The translations under genes were made by a program, and so were the position numbers. The notes beneath the pieces were generated by a model. That model saw only the letters and a program-made list of their open reading frames with translations, searched no databases and had not been told where the DNA came from. A stretch of 64,000 nt of DNA from Plantactinospora mayteni (GTDB lineage: Bacteria > Actinomycetota > Actinomycetes > Mycobacteriales > Micromonosporaceae), in the NCBI RefSeq assembly GCF_016862935.1, contig NZ_BONX01000056.1:33223-97222 (forward strand), written 5' to 3'. Of the stretch, positions 26,654 to 34,354 are shown piece after piece; position 1 is the stretch's first letter; each line of letters opens with the position of its first letter.

Positions 26654-27604
26654 GTGCCTGACCATGGACGCACTCTGACCTTCGGCTACTTCCTGGTGCC
26701 CAACGTGGACGATCCCCTGCTCGCGATTGCGCAGGAGGCTGAGCGTCGCGGTCTGGATTACCTGGGAGTGCAGGACCATCCGTATCACCCACGCTATGTG
26801 GAATCGTGGGTACTGATGAGCATGATCGCGGCGAGCACGTCGCGGATCGGCCTCTTCTCCGACGTGGCGAACCTACCGCTGCGTCCACCCGCGACGCTCG
26901 CCAAGGCCGCTGCGTCTCTCGACGTGCTCAGCGGTGGACGTTTCGATCTCGGTCTCGGCGCGGGTGCGTACTGGGACGCGATTGAGGCGTTCGGCGGTCC
27001 CCGGCGGGCGCCCAAGGACGCCCTGGCCGCGCTGGCCGAATCCATCGAGATCATTCGGTTGCTCTGGTCCGGTGAGGGAAACCTACGCCACGAAGGCTCG
27101 CACTACCGTCTGGCCGGTGCCCGGTCGGGCCCGGTGCCCGCCCATGACATCGGCGTTTGGCTCGGCGTCTATGGGCCGCGCGCGATCGAGTTGACCGGCC
27201 GGATCGCCGACGGCTGGGTGCCGTCGCTGCGCGGCGACCTTCAGTCGATCCTCGACATGTCGGCCCGGCTGGACGACGCCGCTGCGGCTGCCGGGCGGAA
27301 TCCGGGCGCCATTCGGCGGGTCCTCAACGTACACGGCGAGATCACCGGCGGGACGGCGGGCGGATCCGCCACCGGCGGCAACGCGTCTGGAGGGTTCGTC
27401 GGCGGGTTGGAAGGCATGCTCCGCGGCCCGGTCGAGCGGTGGGTCGACGAGCTGAGCCAGCTCGCCCTCGGCCCAGGCTTCGACACGTTCGTGCTATGGG
27501 CCGACGACTACGCGCAGCTCGCGGTGTACGCAGAGGAGGTGGTGCCGGCGATTCGGCACCAGGTCGCCAAGGAGCGCGGCGTCGGCGACGACGCTCGGGC
27601 ATAG
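26654..27604 (+). CDS. LLM-class (F420-dependent type) flavin oxidoreductase
   Basis: The GTG at 26654 gives 316 residues. The luciferase-like TIM barrel begins LTFGYFLVPN, with RGLDYLGVQDHPY, LDVLSGGRFDLGLGAGAYWD and IADGWVPSL as standard segments of this superfamily. A Gly-rich insert (ITGGTAGGSATGGNASGG, about 230-250) replaces the usual loop and looks like a low-complexity expansion. A TACAGT hexamer 9 bases upstream and no clear ribosome-binding site suggest a short leader or leaderless message. Cofactor is probably F420 or FMN; the substrate is unknown. A strong hairpin follows the gene. Confidence 0.85.
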   Translation: MPDHGRTLTFGYFLVPNVDDPLLAIAQEAERRGLDYLGVQDHPYHPRYVESWVLMSMIAASTSRIGLFSDVANLPLRPPATLAKAAASLDVLSGGRFDLGLGAGAYWDAIEAFGGPRRAPKDALAALAESIEIIRLLWSGEGNLRHEGSHYRLAGARSGPVPAHDIGVWLGVYGPRAIELTGRIADGWVPSLRGDLQSILDMSARLDDAAAAAGRNPGAIRRVLNVHGEITGGTAGGSATGGNASGGFVGGLEGMLRGPVERWVDELSQLALGPGFDTFVLWADDYAQLAVYAEEVVPAIRHQVAKERGVGDDARA

Positions 27605-27664
27605 GAGAACTCCCGCCGGTTGCGGCAGCTTACGGGCCTTGGCTTCCGCTGACCCTGCGCCCAT

Positions 27665-27721
27665 GACCCTGCGCCCGGTCCGGCCAGTGCCGACGCTCCT
27701 GGCCGGACCGGGCGCAGGGTC
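27665..27721. terminator. Perfect 22-bp stem, bidirectional terminator candidate
   Basis: A 22-base arm at 27665-27686 (begins GACCCTGCGCCCGG) is matched without mismatch by 27700-27721, with a 13-base loop. It lies between the convergent LLM gene and the minus-strand gene and includes the latter's stop codon. Part of the arm is also repeated directly upstream (CTGACCCTGCGCCCAT). There is no T-tract, which is common in high-GC actinomycetes. Confidence 0.75.
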
Positions 27722-28214
27722 AGCCGGGCTGGTCGGTTCTGCTGGAGTCGAGGAGCAGTATGTAGTTCAACGGTTCGCGGCGCGGCGTCAGGATGGTGGT
27801 CTTCCGGGCGAGGAGGGCGCCCGTGCGTTCATCGAAGATCAGCGCGTGCTGGTACTGATGGCGGTCGCCACTGTCGGCCGGCGGCATCACGGTCACGCTT
27901 ATTGCGACGCCCTCGCGTCCCGCCCGGTCGGTGGCTGTGCCGCGCCAGAGGAACCCGTCAAGGTCAGTCAGGGTGAGCAGGACCTGCGCGCACACCTGCC
28001 GAGGCACGACGTAGCTCCGGTACAGCTCCATGGTCCACTTCTCGGCGACGGGTGCGCCGTGCTTCGCCCGCCGAACCGTGGCGACCGCGGCGGGATCCGT
28101 AGGCGGTTGGGTCCGGTTGGCTGGAATGGTCAACCGGGCATCTGCAAATCCGGACCACGACGGCACAGAGTGGCCGGGCGATCGGCGTGGCAGCAGAGGA
28201 GCGGCGGTGAGCAT
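27720..28214 (-). CDS. Hypothetical protein, C-terminal half resembles CU044_5270-type proteins
   Basis: The 164-residue frame starts at an ATG without a convincing ribosome-binding site. From about residue 58, EKWTMELYRSYVV, LDGFLWRGTATDRAGREGVA and YQHALIFDERTGALLARKTT look like the C-terminal region of CU044_5270-family actinobacterial proteins (secreted or membrane-anchored, function unknown). The expected membrane helix and N-terminal part are absent, so this may be a truncated gene. The 158 bases upstream to 28372 contain nothing recognised. Confidence 0.45.
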   Translation of the reverse strand: MLTAAPLLPRRSPGHSVPSWSGFADARLTIPANRTQPPTDPAAVATVRRAKHGAPVAEKWTMELYRSYVVPRQVCAQVLLTLTDLDGFLWRGTATDRAGREGVAISVTVMPPADSGDRHQYQHALIFDERTGALLARKTTILTPRREPLNYILLLDSSRTDQPG

Positions 28215-28372
28215 TCAGCCTCAACCTGGTCTGGGTCCAGCCTTATCTGCACTTTCCTCGGGCCTCAGCCACCGGCTCCAAGGTGCTTGACGGGGCGCAC
28301 TGCTTGCTGAAGCGGCGAGTGGGGTGGCATCATCGCGGCCATGATCGGAAGAATCGAGTCCTCCGTCCGCCG

Positions 28373-29491
28373 GTGAGCGTGACGACCGAGCCTGGACTGC
28401 TCGGACCCCAGATCACCCTGTTCGAACACGCTCTACGTCTCCATCAGCAGCATCCCGACGGTGTTCTGCCTCGCGACGGTGAGCCGTATCCGGATGAAGA
28501 GCGTAACCACCTGCGGCCGGCAACCCGGCGTGCGAGGGATCGACGACTCGACGGAGCCGATGTCGCTGTCATCCTCGACAGGCACTTCAGTCAGCCTGAC
28601 GCGTTGGCGAGTGAACTTGTCGACGCCTTCCGCGATGCCGACGTCCCGATCCATCGCAACGACCACATCGTTGTCGCGGCGCTGCGCGCGGATCGGCAGC
28701 GAGTGCGGCAGACCGGCCGGTGGTTGGTGCGGCACAGCGCCGACCGCAATGCCGCCACGGTCGGACTCGCGCTGCTGGCCGCCGATTGGGCCGAGGACGA
28801 CATCCCGCTGATCCAGACCATCGGTCTGTTGTCGAACTGGTTCGGGCCGTTGGCGGCAGAGGCGTTGCAACGCCGCCGTGGAGGTGGGGCAGCGCTGCTG
28901 TGGCTCGCCGAGCGCGTCGCTGGCTGGGGCAGGGTCTACGTCGTCGAGGCGCTATGCCGACAGGGTGCCGCCAGTTCCCGGGCGTGGCTGCTGCGCCATG
29001 CCTGCGACGGCGACTACCTCAACGGCTACTTCGCCGGCAAGGTCGCCACCGTAGCGCACCTGCACGAAGCGATCATCAGTGCCGATGCCGACGGCGACCT
29101 GATCGATCACACCGGCCGGCTCCTGAGGATCATGGCCGACTGCAATGGCATGGGCATGACCCTCGAGCACTACCCGCCGGCGCCTGTCGTGCTGGCCGCG
29201 CATGCTGCTCACCTCGCTCAGCAGACGCCGACGGCGAACCGGTACGTCGATGCCGCGATCATCGCCGACTATCTGACGGCCAAGCCTCCGAACCGATGCG
29301 GCTGCACTACCGAGCAGCGGGACCGCATCGTGCAGCAGTACCTCGTAGTACTCGACCGGCCGGACTGGCGCGATGCGGTCCGCGCGGGCCTCGGTCCGAC
29401 CAGCGACTTCTTCGCCTGGTTCGCCGGCCACGTAGCGGCGCGGCTGCGTATCGGCGCGTTTTCCGACGTGGCAGAAAGTGACGAACGATGA
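28373..29491 (+). CDS. Hypothetical protein, helical-repeat-like
   Basis: I took the GTG at 28373 (372 residues); another GTG lies two codons later. The protein is soluble, rich in Ala, Leu and Arg, and appears to be mostly alpha-helical with HEAT-like spacing (GRWLVRHSADRNAATVGLAL, then LLAADWAEDDIPLIQTIGLL, GPLAAEALQRR, and GRVYVVEALCRQGAASSRAW). No catalytic motif is visible. I recognise it only as a type of protein common in actinomycetes with no assigned role. It stands alone and is followed by a good terminator. Confidence 0.6.
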   Translation: MSVTTEPGLLGPQITLFEHALRLHQQHPDGVLPRDGEPYPDEERNHLRPATRRARDRRLDGADVAVILDRHFSQPDALASELVDAFRDADVPIHRNDHIVVAALRADRQRVRQTGRWLVRHSADRNAATVGLALLAADWAEDDIPLIQTIGLLSNWFGPLAAEALQRRRGGGAALLWLAERVAGWGRVYVVEALCRQGAASSRAWLLRHACDGDYLNGYFAGKVATVAHLHEAIISADADGDLIDHTGRLLRIMADCNGMGMTLEHYPPAPVVLAAHAAHLAQQTPTANRYVDAAIIADYLTAKPPNRCGCTTEQRDRIVQQYLVVLDRPDWRDAVRAGLGPTSDFFAWFAGHVAARLRIGAFSDVAESDER

Positions 29492-29588
29492 ACCACGCCG
29501 CCAATCAGCACCGGGTCGAAGCGGTGCAAGTCGGCGACGGGTGTCCCCGCATCGCCATCGCCGTTACGCCTTGTCCGCATGTCTGCTG

Positions 29589-29624
29589 AGCAGGGCGGGC
29601 GACCATGCGGCCGCCCGCCCTGCT
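29589..29624. terminator. Perfect 13-bp stem terminator between convergent genes
   Basis: AGCAGGGCGGGCG at 29589-29601 pairs perfectly with 29612-29624 around a 10-base loop. It lies in the 323-base gap between the hypothetical gene and the DoxX gene, both of which point into it. I see no gene in the rest of that gap. Confidence 0.7.
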
Positions 29625-29814
29625 ACCTAGTTCACCTGCCCGCGCTCGCGAGTGCGGGTTCCGGATCGGTCTCGCCGGCCGACGGCTGGGGTCGTCACCC
29701 AGTGAGCGCCGTCTTGCCCCGGGGGTCCGTCCTTGCGGGTGTCGCTCCGCTTCTTCTCGCGCAGCGTGTTCTCGACATGATCTCGTTCCGGTTCGCCGCC
29801 CGTCTGATGGCCCC

Positions 29815-30525
29815 CTACGGGTTGATCCAGCCGAGCTCGACGGCTCGCTCGTACATGACGGGTTCGACTGCGGCCAGCGTGAGGAAGGAGACGGCGTACA
29901 GGACGACGAGCAGCCCGAGCGATACGGCCCACGCGCGAGGGCCGGTCTCGAACGCGCGGGGACGGCTCTCGCGCGAGCGTGCGCCGGCCGGTCCGGCATC
30001 GGCGGGGCGGTAGTGGCGGAGCTGTGTCTCCGGAAGCCGGCGGTCGGCGGGCCGCAGCGCCCATGACGCGATGGCGCACACGCCGAACATCAGCGGCACT
30101 CCCCACAGGTCGGGGCTGTCGCCGACGATCAGGTGCGAGACCACGGCACCGGACCACAGGAAGAAGGAACCGGCGTACGCCCACTCCTTGATCAACGCGA
30201 ACCCCGGCACGATGATCACGACGGCCGCAGCGACCTGCCACGCACCGAGGATGTAGGCGAGGAAGCGTGGGTATCCCAGGTGGCGCAGCTGGGCGACGAT
30301 CCACTCGATCGGCAACAGGTTCCAGACCGATCCCGAGGCCAGCTCAAGCACGATGACGATCGTGGTGGCCCAGTAGAGGATGGTGCGGATCCGGTTCCGA
30401 TCCCATCCGCTTCGCGTGGCCGCGTCAGACTCCTGGTTGGCGGCATCCTGGAGTGCCTTGGTCGGCGGACCTTGCACCCCGTGCTCCGCAGGGTGACGTC
30501 GCAGAGCTCTCTCGTCGGTGGTCAC
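29815..30525 (-). CDS. DoxX-family membrane protein
   Basis: The GTG at 30525 overlaps the stop of the upstream oxidoreductase (GTGA), giving 236 residues. After a charged 45-residue N-terminus come helices typical of DoxX (ILYWATTIVIVLELASG, LAYILGAWQVAAAVVIIVPG, AYAGSFFLWSGAVVSHLI) and one more near the C-terminus. Relatives take part in redox or thiosulfate-related membrane complexes, but the family is broad. Coupling to the NADH-dehydrogenase-like flavoprotein suggests a joint role in quinone or thiol redox, under the divergent ECF41 sigma factor. Confidence 0.8.
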   Translation of the reverse strand: MTTDERALRRHPAEHGVQGPPTKALQDAANQESDAATRSGWDRNRIRTILYWATTIVIVLELASGSVWNLLPIEWIVAQLRHLGYPRFLAYILGAWQVAAAVVIIVPGFALIKEWAYAGSFFLWSGAVVSHLIVGDSPDLWGVPLMFGVCAIASWALRPADRRLPETQLRHYRPADAGPAGARSRESRPRAFETGPRAWAVSLGLLVVLYAVSFLTLAAVEPVMYERAVELGWINP

Positions 30526-31709
30526 GAGGATGCGACCGCCCGTCCATCGGAGACCGGCTGCTCGGGCCGTGGTCCACCCTTGGGCCACGGCATGGAGCCC
30601 GGCTTGCGCGCCTCAAGGCGGATCTTGAACAGCCCGAGCTTGCAGGTCAGCTCCTTGTAGGCTGCGACGATCCGACCCCCGAGGTATACGTTCAGGGAGG
30701 TGTCGTCCTTGCGAGCGAACTGCCGCACGCCGTTACGCCGGCCGAGACTGACGCAGGAGCCGGTGAAGGCGAAGTCGATCACCGCCGGCTCGGTTCCCGC
30801 TATCCGGCTCAGCACGGTGTCGGCGGCCCGCGCCCCCAGTGGGGCCGCGGCCTGGCAGCTCATCCGCAACGGCTGCCCCGACGGCGCGGCAGCGTCCCCG
30901 GTCGCGACGATCCGATCGTCGTCGACGCTCGTCAGCGTCTCGTCGGTGAGCAGCCGGCCGAGGTCGTCCGTGCGCAGCCCGCTCGTGGCCGCCAGCTCTG
31001 GCACGCCGAAACCGGCAGCCCAGATGGTCAACGCGCTCGGCCGCACGTCGCCGTCGGCGAGAACGACGGCATCCGTCCGGACCTCGGTCACCTCGGCCGA
31101 CTCGAGCACGGCGACACCGTGGCGGGACAGCCACCGGGAGACCGATCGGCGAGTCGACGCGCTCAGCGACGGCGCCAGACTCCCGCCGCAGACCAGTGTG
31201 ATCGTCCGCCCTTGCTCGGCCAGCTCGGCGGCCGTCTCGATGCCGGTCAGTCCGGCGCCGACGACGGTGATCGGAGCCTCGGAAGGCAGCTCGTCCAGCG
31301 TGGCGCGCACCCGCTGCGCGGACTCCCATTCGGCGACGGGGACGGCGAACTCGGTCGCGCCGGGCACCGACGTCGGTATCGCTCCGGTGCTGCCCACAGC
31401 GTAGATGACGTAGTCGTAGTCCAGGTCGCGGCCCGAGGCGAGCCGGACCATGCGGGCTGCGGTGTCGATACGCGTGGCGCTGTCGACGACGAGGGCGACG
31501 CCCTCACCGAGCAGCGAGCCGTAGTCGGCGGTGGCCTCCCCGGTACCGGCCACGAACTGGTGGAGCCGCATGCGATCGATGAACCTCGGGCGGGGGTTGA
31601 CAAGGGTGACGTCGACGTCGTCGCGTTTGCGTAACCGGTTGGCCGCGAGCGTGCCGGCATAACCGCCGCCGACGACGACGACCTTGTGGATGGTGGACCG
31701 CACAGGCAT
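30522..31709 (-). CDS. NAD(P)/FAD-dependent oxidoreductase, NDH-2-like
   Basis: The ATG at 31709 gives 395 residues. The FAD-binding motif VVVVGGGYAGTLAANRL (9-25) and a second dinucleotide fold ITVVGAGLTGIETAAELAEQ mark a pyridine nucleotide-disulfide or NDH-2 type flavoprotein. IVATGDAAA is the second FAD contact. There is no CxxxxC redox-active disulfide, which fits an NADH:quinone-type enzyme. It is divergent from an ECF41 sigma factor. ECF41 genes are typically linked to a carboxymuconolactone decarboxylase, oxidoreductase or epimerase that they control, so this gene is the probable target, together with the coupled DoxX gene. Confidence 0.88.
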   Translation of the reverse strand: MPVRSTIHKVVVVGGGYAGTLAANRLRKRDDVDVTLVNPRPRFIDRMRLHQFVAGTGEATADYGSLLGEGVALVVDSATRIDTAARMVRLASGRDLDYDYVIYAVGSTGAIPTSVPGATEFAVPVAEWESAQRVRATLDELPSEAPITVVGAGLTGIETAAELAEQGRTITLVCGGSLAPSLSASTRRSVSRWLSRHGVAVLESAEVTEVRTDAVVLADGDVRPSALTIWAAGFGVPELAATSGLRTDDLGRLLTDETLTSVDDDRIVATGDAAAPSGQPLRMSCQAAAPLGARAADTVLSRIAGTEPAVIDFAFTGSCVSLGRRNGVRQFARKDDTSLNVYLGGRIVAAYKELTCKLGLFKIRLEARKPGSMPWPKGGPRPEQPVSDGRAVASS

Positions 31710-31879
31710 GGGGAGGTTCCCTTCTCGATTCCGACAGCTGTCTGCGCCCTCCGCCGCGCAATTGCGGGTAGCAGCGCGGTTCTCGACAGCGAGCCACCAA
31801 CCAGCCCGCAACTGCCTTGCTCGATGGACGGTGTCGCACTCTTCCGACAGCGCAACACCCAGGAATGTGAGGCGAGGTG

Positions 31880-31906
31880 GCTCACAGTCCGCTGCGCTGT
31901 CTTGTC
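31880..31906 (+). promoter_or_regulatory. Weak candidate ECF41-type promoter
   Basis: GCTCACA, 17 bases, then TGTC partly resembles the ECF41 consensus I recall (TGTCACA about 17-18 bases before CGTC). It lies about 43 bases before the sigma-factor ATG and could mediate autoregulation. The match is imperfect. Confidence 0.22.
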
Positions 31907-31948
31907 GGACTACTGAGAGCAGAACGCGACCGAGGGAGTGCCGAGACC

Positions 31949-32917
31949 ATGACCGACCAGTTCGAGCAGGAGCGCGGCCCCCTCGACCCGAGCCTGAGCG
32001 CGATCATGAGCGAGCGACGTCGGCTGATCAACCTGGCGTATCGGCTCCTCGGCTCCTTGGCTGAGGCCGAAGATGTGGTCCAGGAGACCTACGCGCGCTG
32101 GTACGCGATGTCCCGACAGCAGCAGGACGCCATCGAGGTACCCGGCGCCTGGCTGAGCAAGGTGGCGAGCCGCTTGTGTCTCAACGTGCTCTCCTCGGCG
32201 CGCATGCGGCGAGAGCTCTATGTGGGTGAGTGGATTCCCGAACCGCTACCGGAGCCCTCCGAGTGGATCGGCGGGCGATCGGACGGCTTCACCATCGATC
32301 CGGCCGACCGGGTCACGCTCGACGAGTCGGTCAACATGGCCTTCCTCGTCGTCCTCGATGCGATGACCCCGGCGGAACGCGTCGCCTTCATCCTCCACGA
32401 CGTCTTCCGCTACCCCTTCGCCGACGTGGCCGAGATCGTCGGCCGCACCCCGGCAGCCTGCCGCCAGCTGGCCTCCTCTGCCCGCCGCCGCATCCGCGCA
32501 GCGCATACCCCGACGACGCCGACGGTCCGGCAGGCGCGGATCGTCAAGGATTTCAAGCGGGCCTGGGAAGCCGGGGACATCAGCGCCCTCATCGGTCTCC
32601 TGGACCCCGACGCCACAGCGATCGCCGACGGTGGCGGCCGGGTCAGCGCCGCGCTCCGCCCGATCGAGGGCGCCGAGCGAATCGTGCGCTTCATGGTCCA
32701 ACTCGCGCGCAGCCTCCGCGACCTGACAATCCTGGAACGTACCGTCAACGGTCAACCCGGCCTGGTGCTACAGCAGGACGGGGTCACGGTCACGGTGGCG
32801 GCGCTCCAGATCGAGGGCGGGCGGATCAAGCACATATGGGCGATACGCAACCCCGACAAACTCCGGCCGTGGACGGCCCGCCGGCCGGGTGGTCGAGGCC
32901 GCACAGGATCGGCGTGA
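31949..32917 (+). CDS. ECF41-family RNA polymerase sigma factor with SnoaL-like C-terminal domain
   Basis: The ATG at 31949 gives 322 residues. Region 2 (about 20-90: LAYRLLGSLAEAEDVVQETY) and region 4 (about 135-185: MTPAERVAFILHDVF, IVGRTPAACRQLASSARRRI) are followed by a SnoaL-like extension (about 195-310). The three ECF41 signature motifs are visible: WIPEP (95-99, usually WLPEP), DGGGR (227-231) and NPDKL (301-305). In ECF41 the extension modulates activity in place of an anti-sigma factor. The divergent oxidoreductase and DoxX genes are the likely regulon. A relic of another sigma-factor C-terminus follows directly. Confidence 0.92.
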   Translation: MTDQFEQERGPLDPSLSAIMSERRRLINLAYRLLGSLAEAEDVVQETYARWYAMSRQQQDAIEVPGAWLSKVASRLCLNVLSSARMRRELYVGEWIPEPLPEPSEWIGGRSDGFTIDPADRVTLDESVNMAFLVVLDAMTPAERVAFILHDVFRYPFADVAEIVGRTPAACRQLASSARRRIRAAHTPTTPTVRQARIVKDFKRAWEAGDISALIGLLDPDATAIADGGGRVSAALRPIEGAERIVRFMVQLARSLRDLTILERTVNGQPGLVLQQDGVTVTVAALQIEGGRIKHIWAIRNPDKLRPWTARRPGGRGRTGSA

Positions 32918-32999
32918 ACTCCGCCCTGTCGGGCACGTGCAGGGTCGTGTAGCCGTCTCATCCCCTCCAGCGGCACGGATCGGCGACCCCGGCACGGAC

Positions 33000-33274
33000 G
33001 TCGTCCGCACGGCCGACCTCGGATTCCTCGCGGACGGCGCCGCGCCTGTCGTCCGGGGCGCCTGGGCGGTCGCGAAGGAGACCAGGCGTTCGTGGACCGC
33101 ATCGCCGCCGCCGTCCCCGTCCTCGTTGAGGGTCACCCGGGGGCGGTGATCGCCCCTGGCGGGCACCCGTTCGCATTGATCCGGATCCGCGTCCACGACG
33201 GTCTCGTCACGAGCATCGACATCGCGCCCTATCAGCGCGGCACCGTGTCCCTCCCCGCTGCCTTGAGTGCGTGA
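33000..33274 (+). pseudogene. Relic of a sigma-factor C-terminal (SnoaL-like) domain, frameshifted
   Basis: VVRTADLGFLADGAAPVVRG in one frame (from 33000), then GHPGAVIAPGGHPFALIRIR and GLVTSIDIAP in another (33092-33274), resemble consecutive parts of the C-terminal domain of ECF sigma factors. A frameshift near 33088 and the lack of regions 2 and 4 show it is broken. It is not a copy of the intact upstream sigma factor, whose C-terminus differs. Confidence 0.5.
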
Positions 33275-33332
33275 TTCTCTGTCCGTCCAAGGATCCGAGT
33301 GGTAGCTGGTGCCGACGCAGGCCATTGGGCGG

Positions 33333-33377
33333 GCCGAGCGCAATGGCCTCTTGGCCTGCTGCGCTCGGCTTTTGTTT
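33333..33377 (+). terminator. Rho-independent terminator with T-tract
   Basis: GCCGAGCGCA at 33333-33342 pairs with TGCGCTCGGC at 33360-33369, with an inner GGCC-TCTT-GGCC hairpin, followed by TTTTGTTT. This is the most classical terminator in the window and ends the sigma-factor transcription unit. Confidence 0.85.
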
Positions 33378-33474
33378 CTGCTGGTAGGAGCCTGATCGCT
33401 GGATCGATCATGTGTCGATGGCGTTGGCAAGCAGTGGTGCGCCTCGTCGTCCAAGGCCACCCGGAGGGTGCCGG

Positions 33475-33598
33475 CGTGGGGTTGGGGCCGAACACTCGCT
33501 CCTTGAAGAAGCGGACGATCCGATCTACGAGCAGGTCTTCCCGGATCCCTCCTCTTCGTTCCGTCCCACATACGCCGGTCGCACTTGTCACAGAAGAG
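33475..33598 (-). pseudogene. Serine recombinase C-terminal relic
   Basis: On the minus strand, CDRRMWDGTKRR (part of a recombinase zinc-ribbon) and, in another frame, IREDLLVDRIVRFFKERVFG match the C-terminal part of large serine recombinases. About 40 residues between them are missing and the frames differ. It indicates a decayed integrative element between the sigma factor and the TetR gene. Confidence 0.55.
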
Positions 33599-33685
33599 AT
33601 AGGGCTGGAGTCGGTAGTTTCGGGTGGTTTGCGGGTGAGCGTTGTTTCCGGCGCTGGTCGAGATCCTTGCCGGAAGATCTCCATG

Positions 33686-33698
33686 CCATACCGTATGG
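33686..33698. promoter_or_regulatory. Candidate TetR operator CCATAC-c-GTATGG
   Basis: A 6-bp perfect inverted repeat with one central base lies 12 bases upstream of the TetR-type ATG, consistent with autorepression. No second copy is apparent before the downstream monooxygenase, which is probably co-transcribed. Confidence 0.6.
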
Positions 33699-33710
33699 TA
33701 CGCTCCTTTG

Positions 33711-34250
33711 ATGGGAACGCGTGATCTGTGGCTCGGCGAGGGTGTCGTGGTACTGGCCGACGAGGGACCGGCGGGTGTGCGGATCGACCGTCTGGCTGCC
33801 CGCCTCGGCCTGACGAAGGGGTCGTTCCATCACCACTTCACGGGGGTCGCCGACTACCACGCGGCGTTGCTGACTCATATCGAGTACGGACAGGTCGCCC
33901 TGCTCGACGGGCTGTCAGGCGAGCTCGCGGCCGTCGATCCGGTCGACGCCCTGCGGGCCCTTCCCTCGCGGCTCGACGAGCTGTTCGACGCCGAGCTGGA
34001 TCGGGCCCTGCGGGCTTGGGCGATCGGGAACGACGGTGCGCGTGGCGTGGTCGAACGCGTCGACAGCGCGCGCCTCACTTTCCTCGAGACCCTCTGGAGC
34101 CGCGCTGTGCCCGACCCGACCCGGGTGCGCGCCGCCGCCCTGCTGCCGCATCTTCTCCTGATCGGAGCGAATGCCATCCGCCCACCGCTCGACGCTGCCA
34201 GTCGACGTGCGGTGTTCGACCTACTGCCAGACCTGATTCCCCATGTCTGA
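33711..34250 (+). CDS. TetR/AcrR-family transcriptional regulator
   Basis: The protein has 179 residues. The N-terminal helix-turn-helix reads GVRIDRLAARLGLTKGSFHH followed by HF, a clear TetR headpiece. The C-terminal ligand domain is short and resembles those of regulators next to flavin monooxygenases. The ATG at 33711 has a weak ribosome-binding site and sits 12 bases past a palindrome. The FAD monooxygenase 104 bases downstream on the same strand is the likely controlled enzyme, with its substrate as possible inducer. Confidence 0.88.
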   Translation: MGTRDLWLGEGVVVLADEGPAGVRIDRLAARLGLTKGSFHHHFTGVADYHAALLTHIEYGQVALLDGLSGELAAVDPVDALRALPSRLDELFDAELDRALRAWAIGNDGARGVVERVDSARLTFLETLWSRAVPDPTRVRAAALLPHLLLIGANAIRPPLDAASRRAVFDLLPDLIPHV

Positions 34251-34354
34251 GGTCCCCCCCGCCTGCGGACGGGCGCCGTGATTGCCGTCGCTGTTGCGCT
34301 CGCGCCGGGCATCGTGACGGCTACCGGGGTTCATCGCCTAGAAAGAGGAAACAG

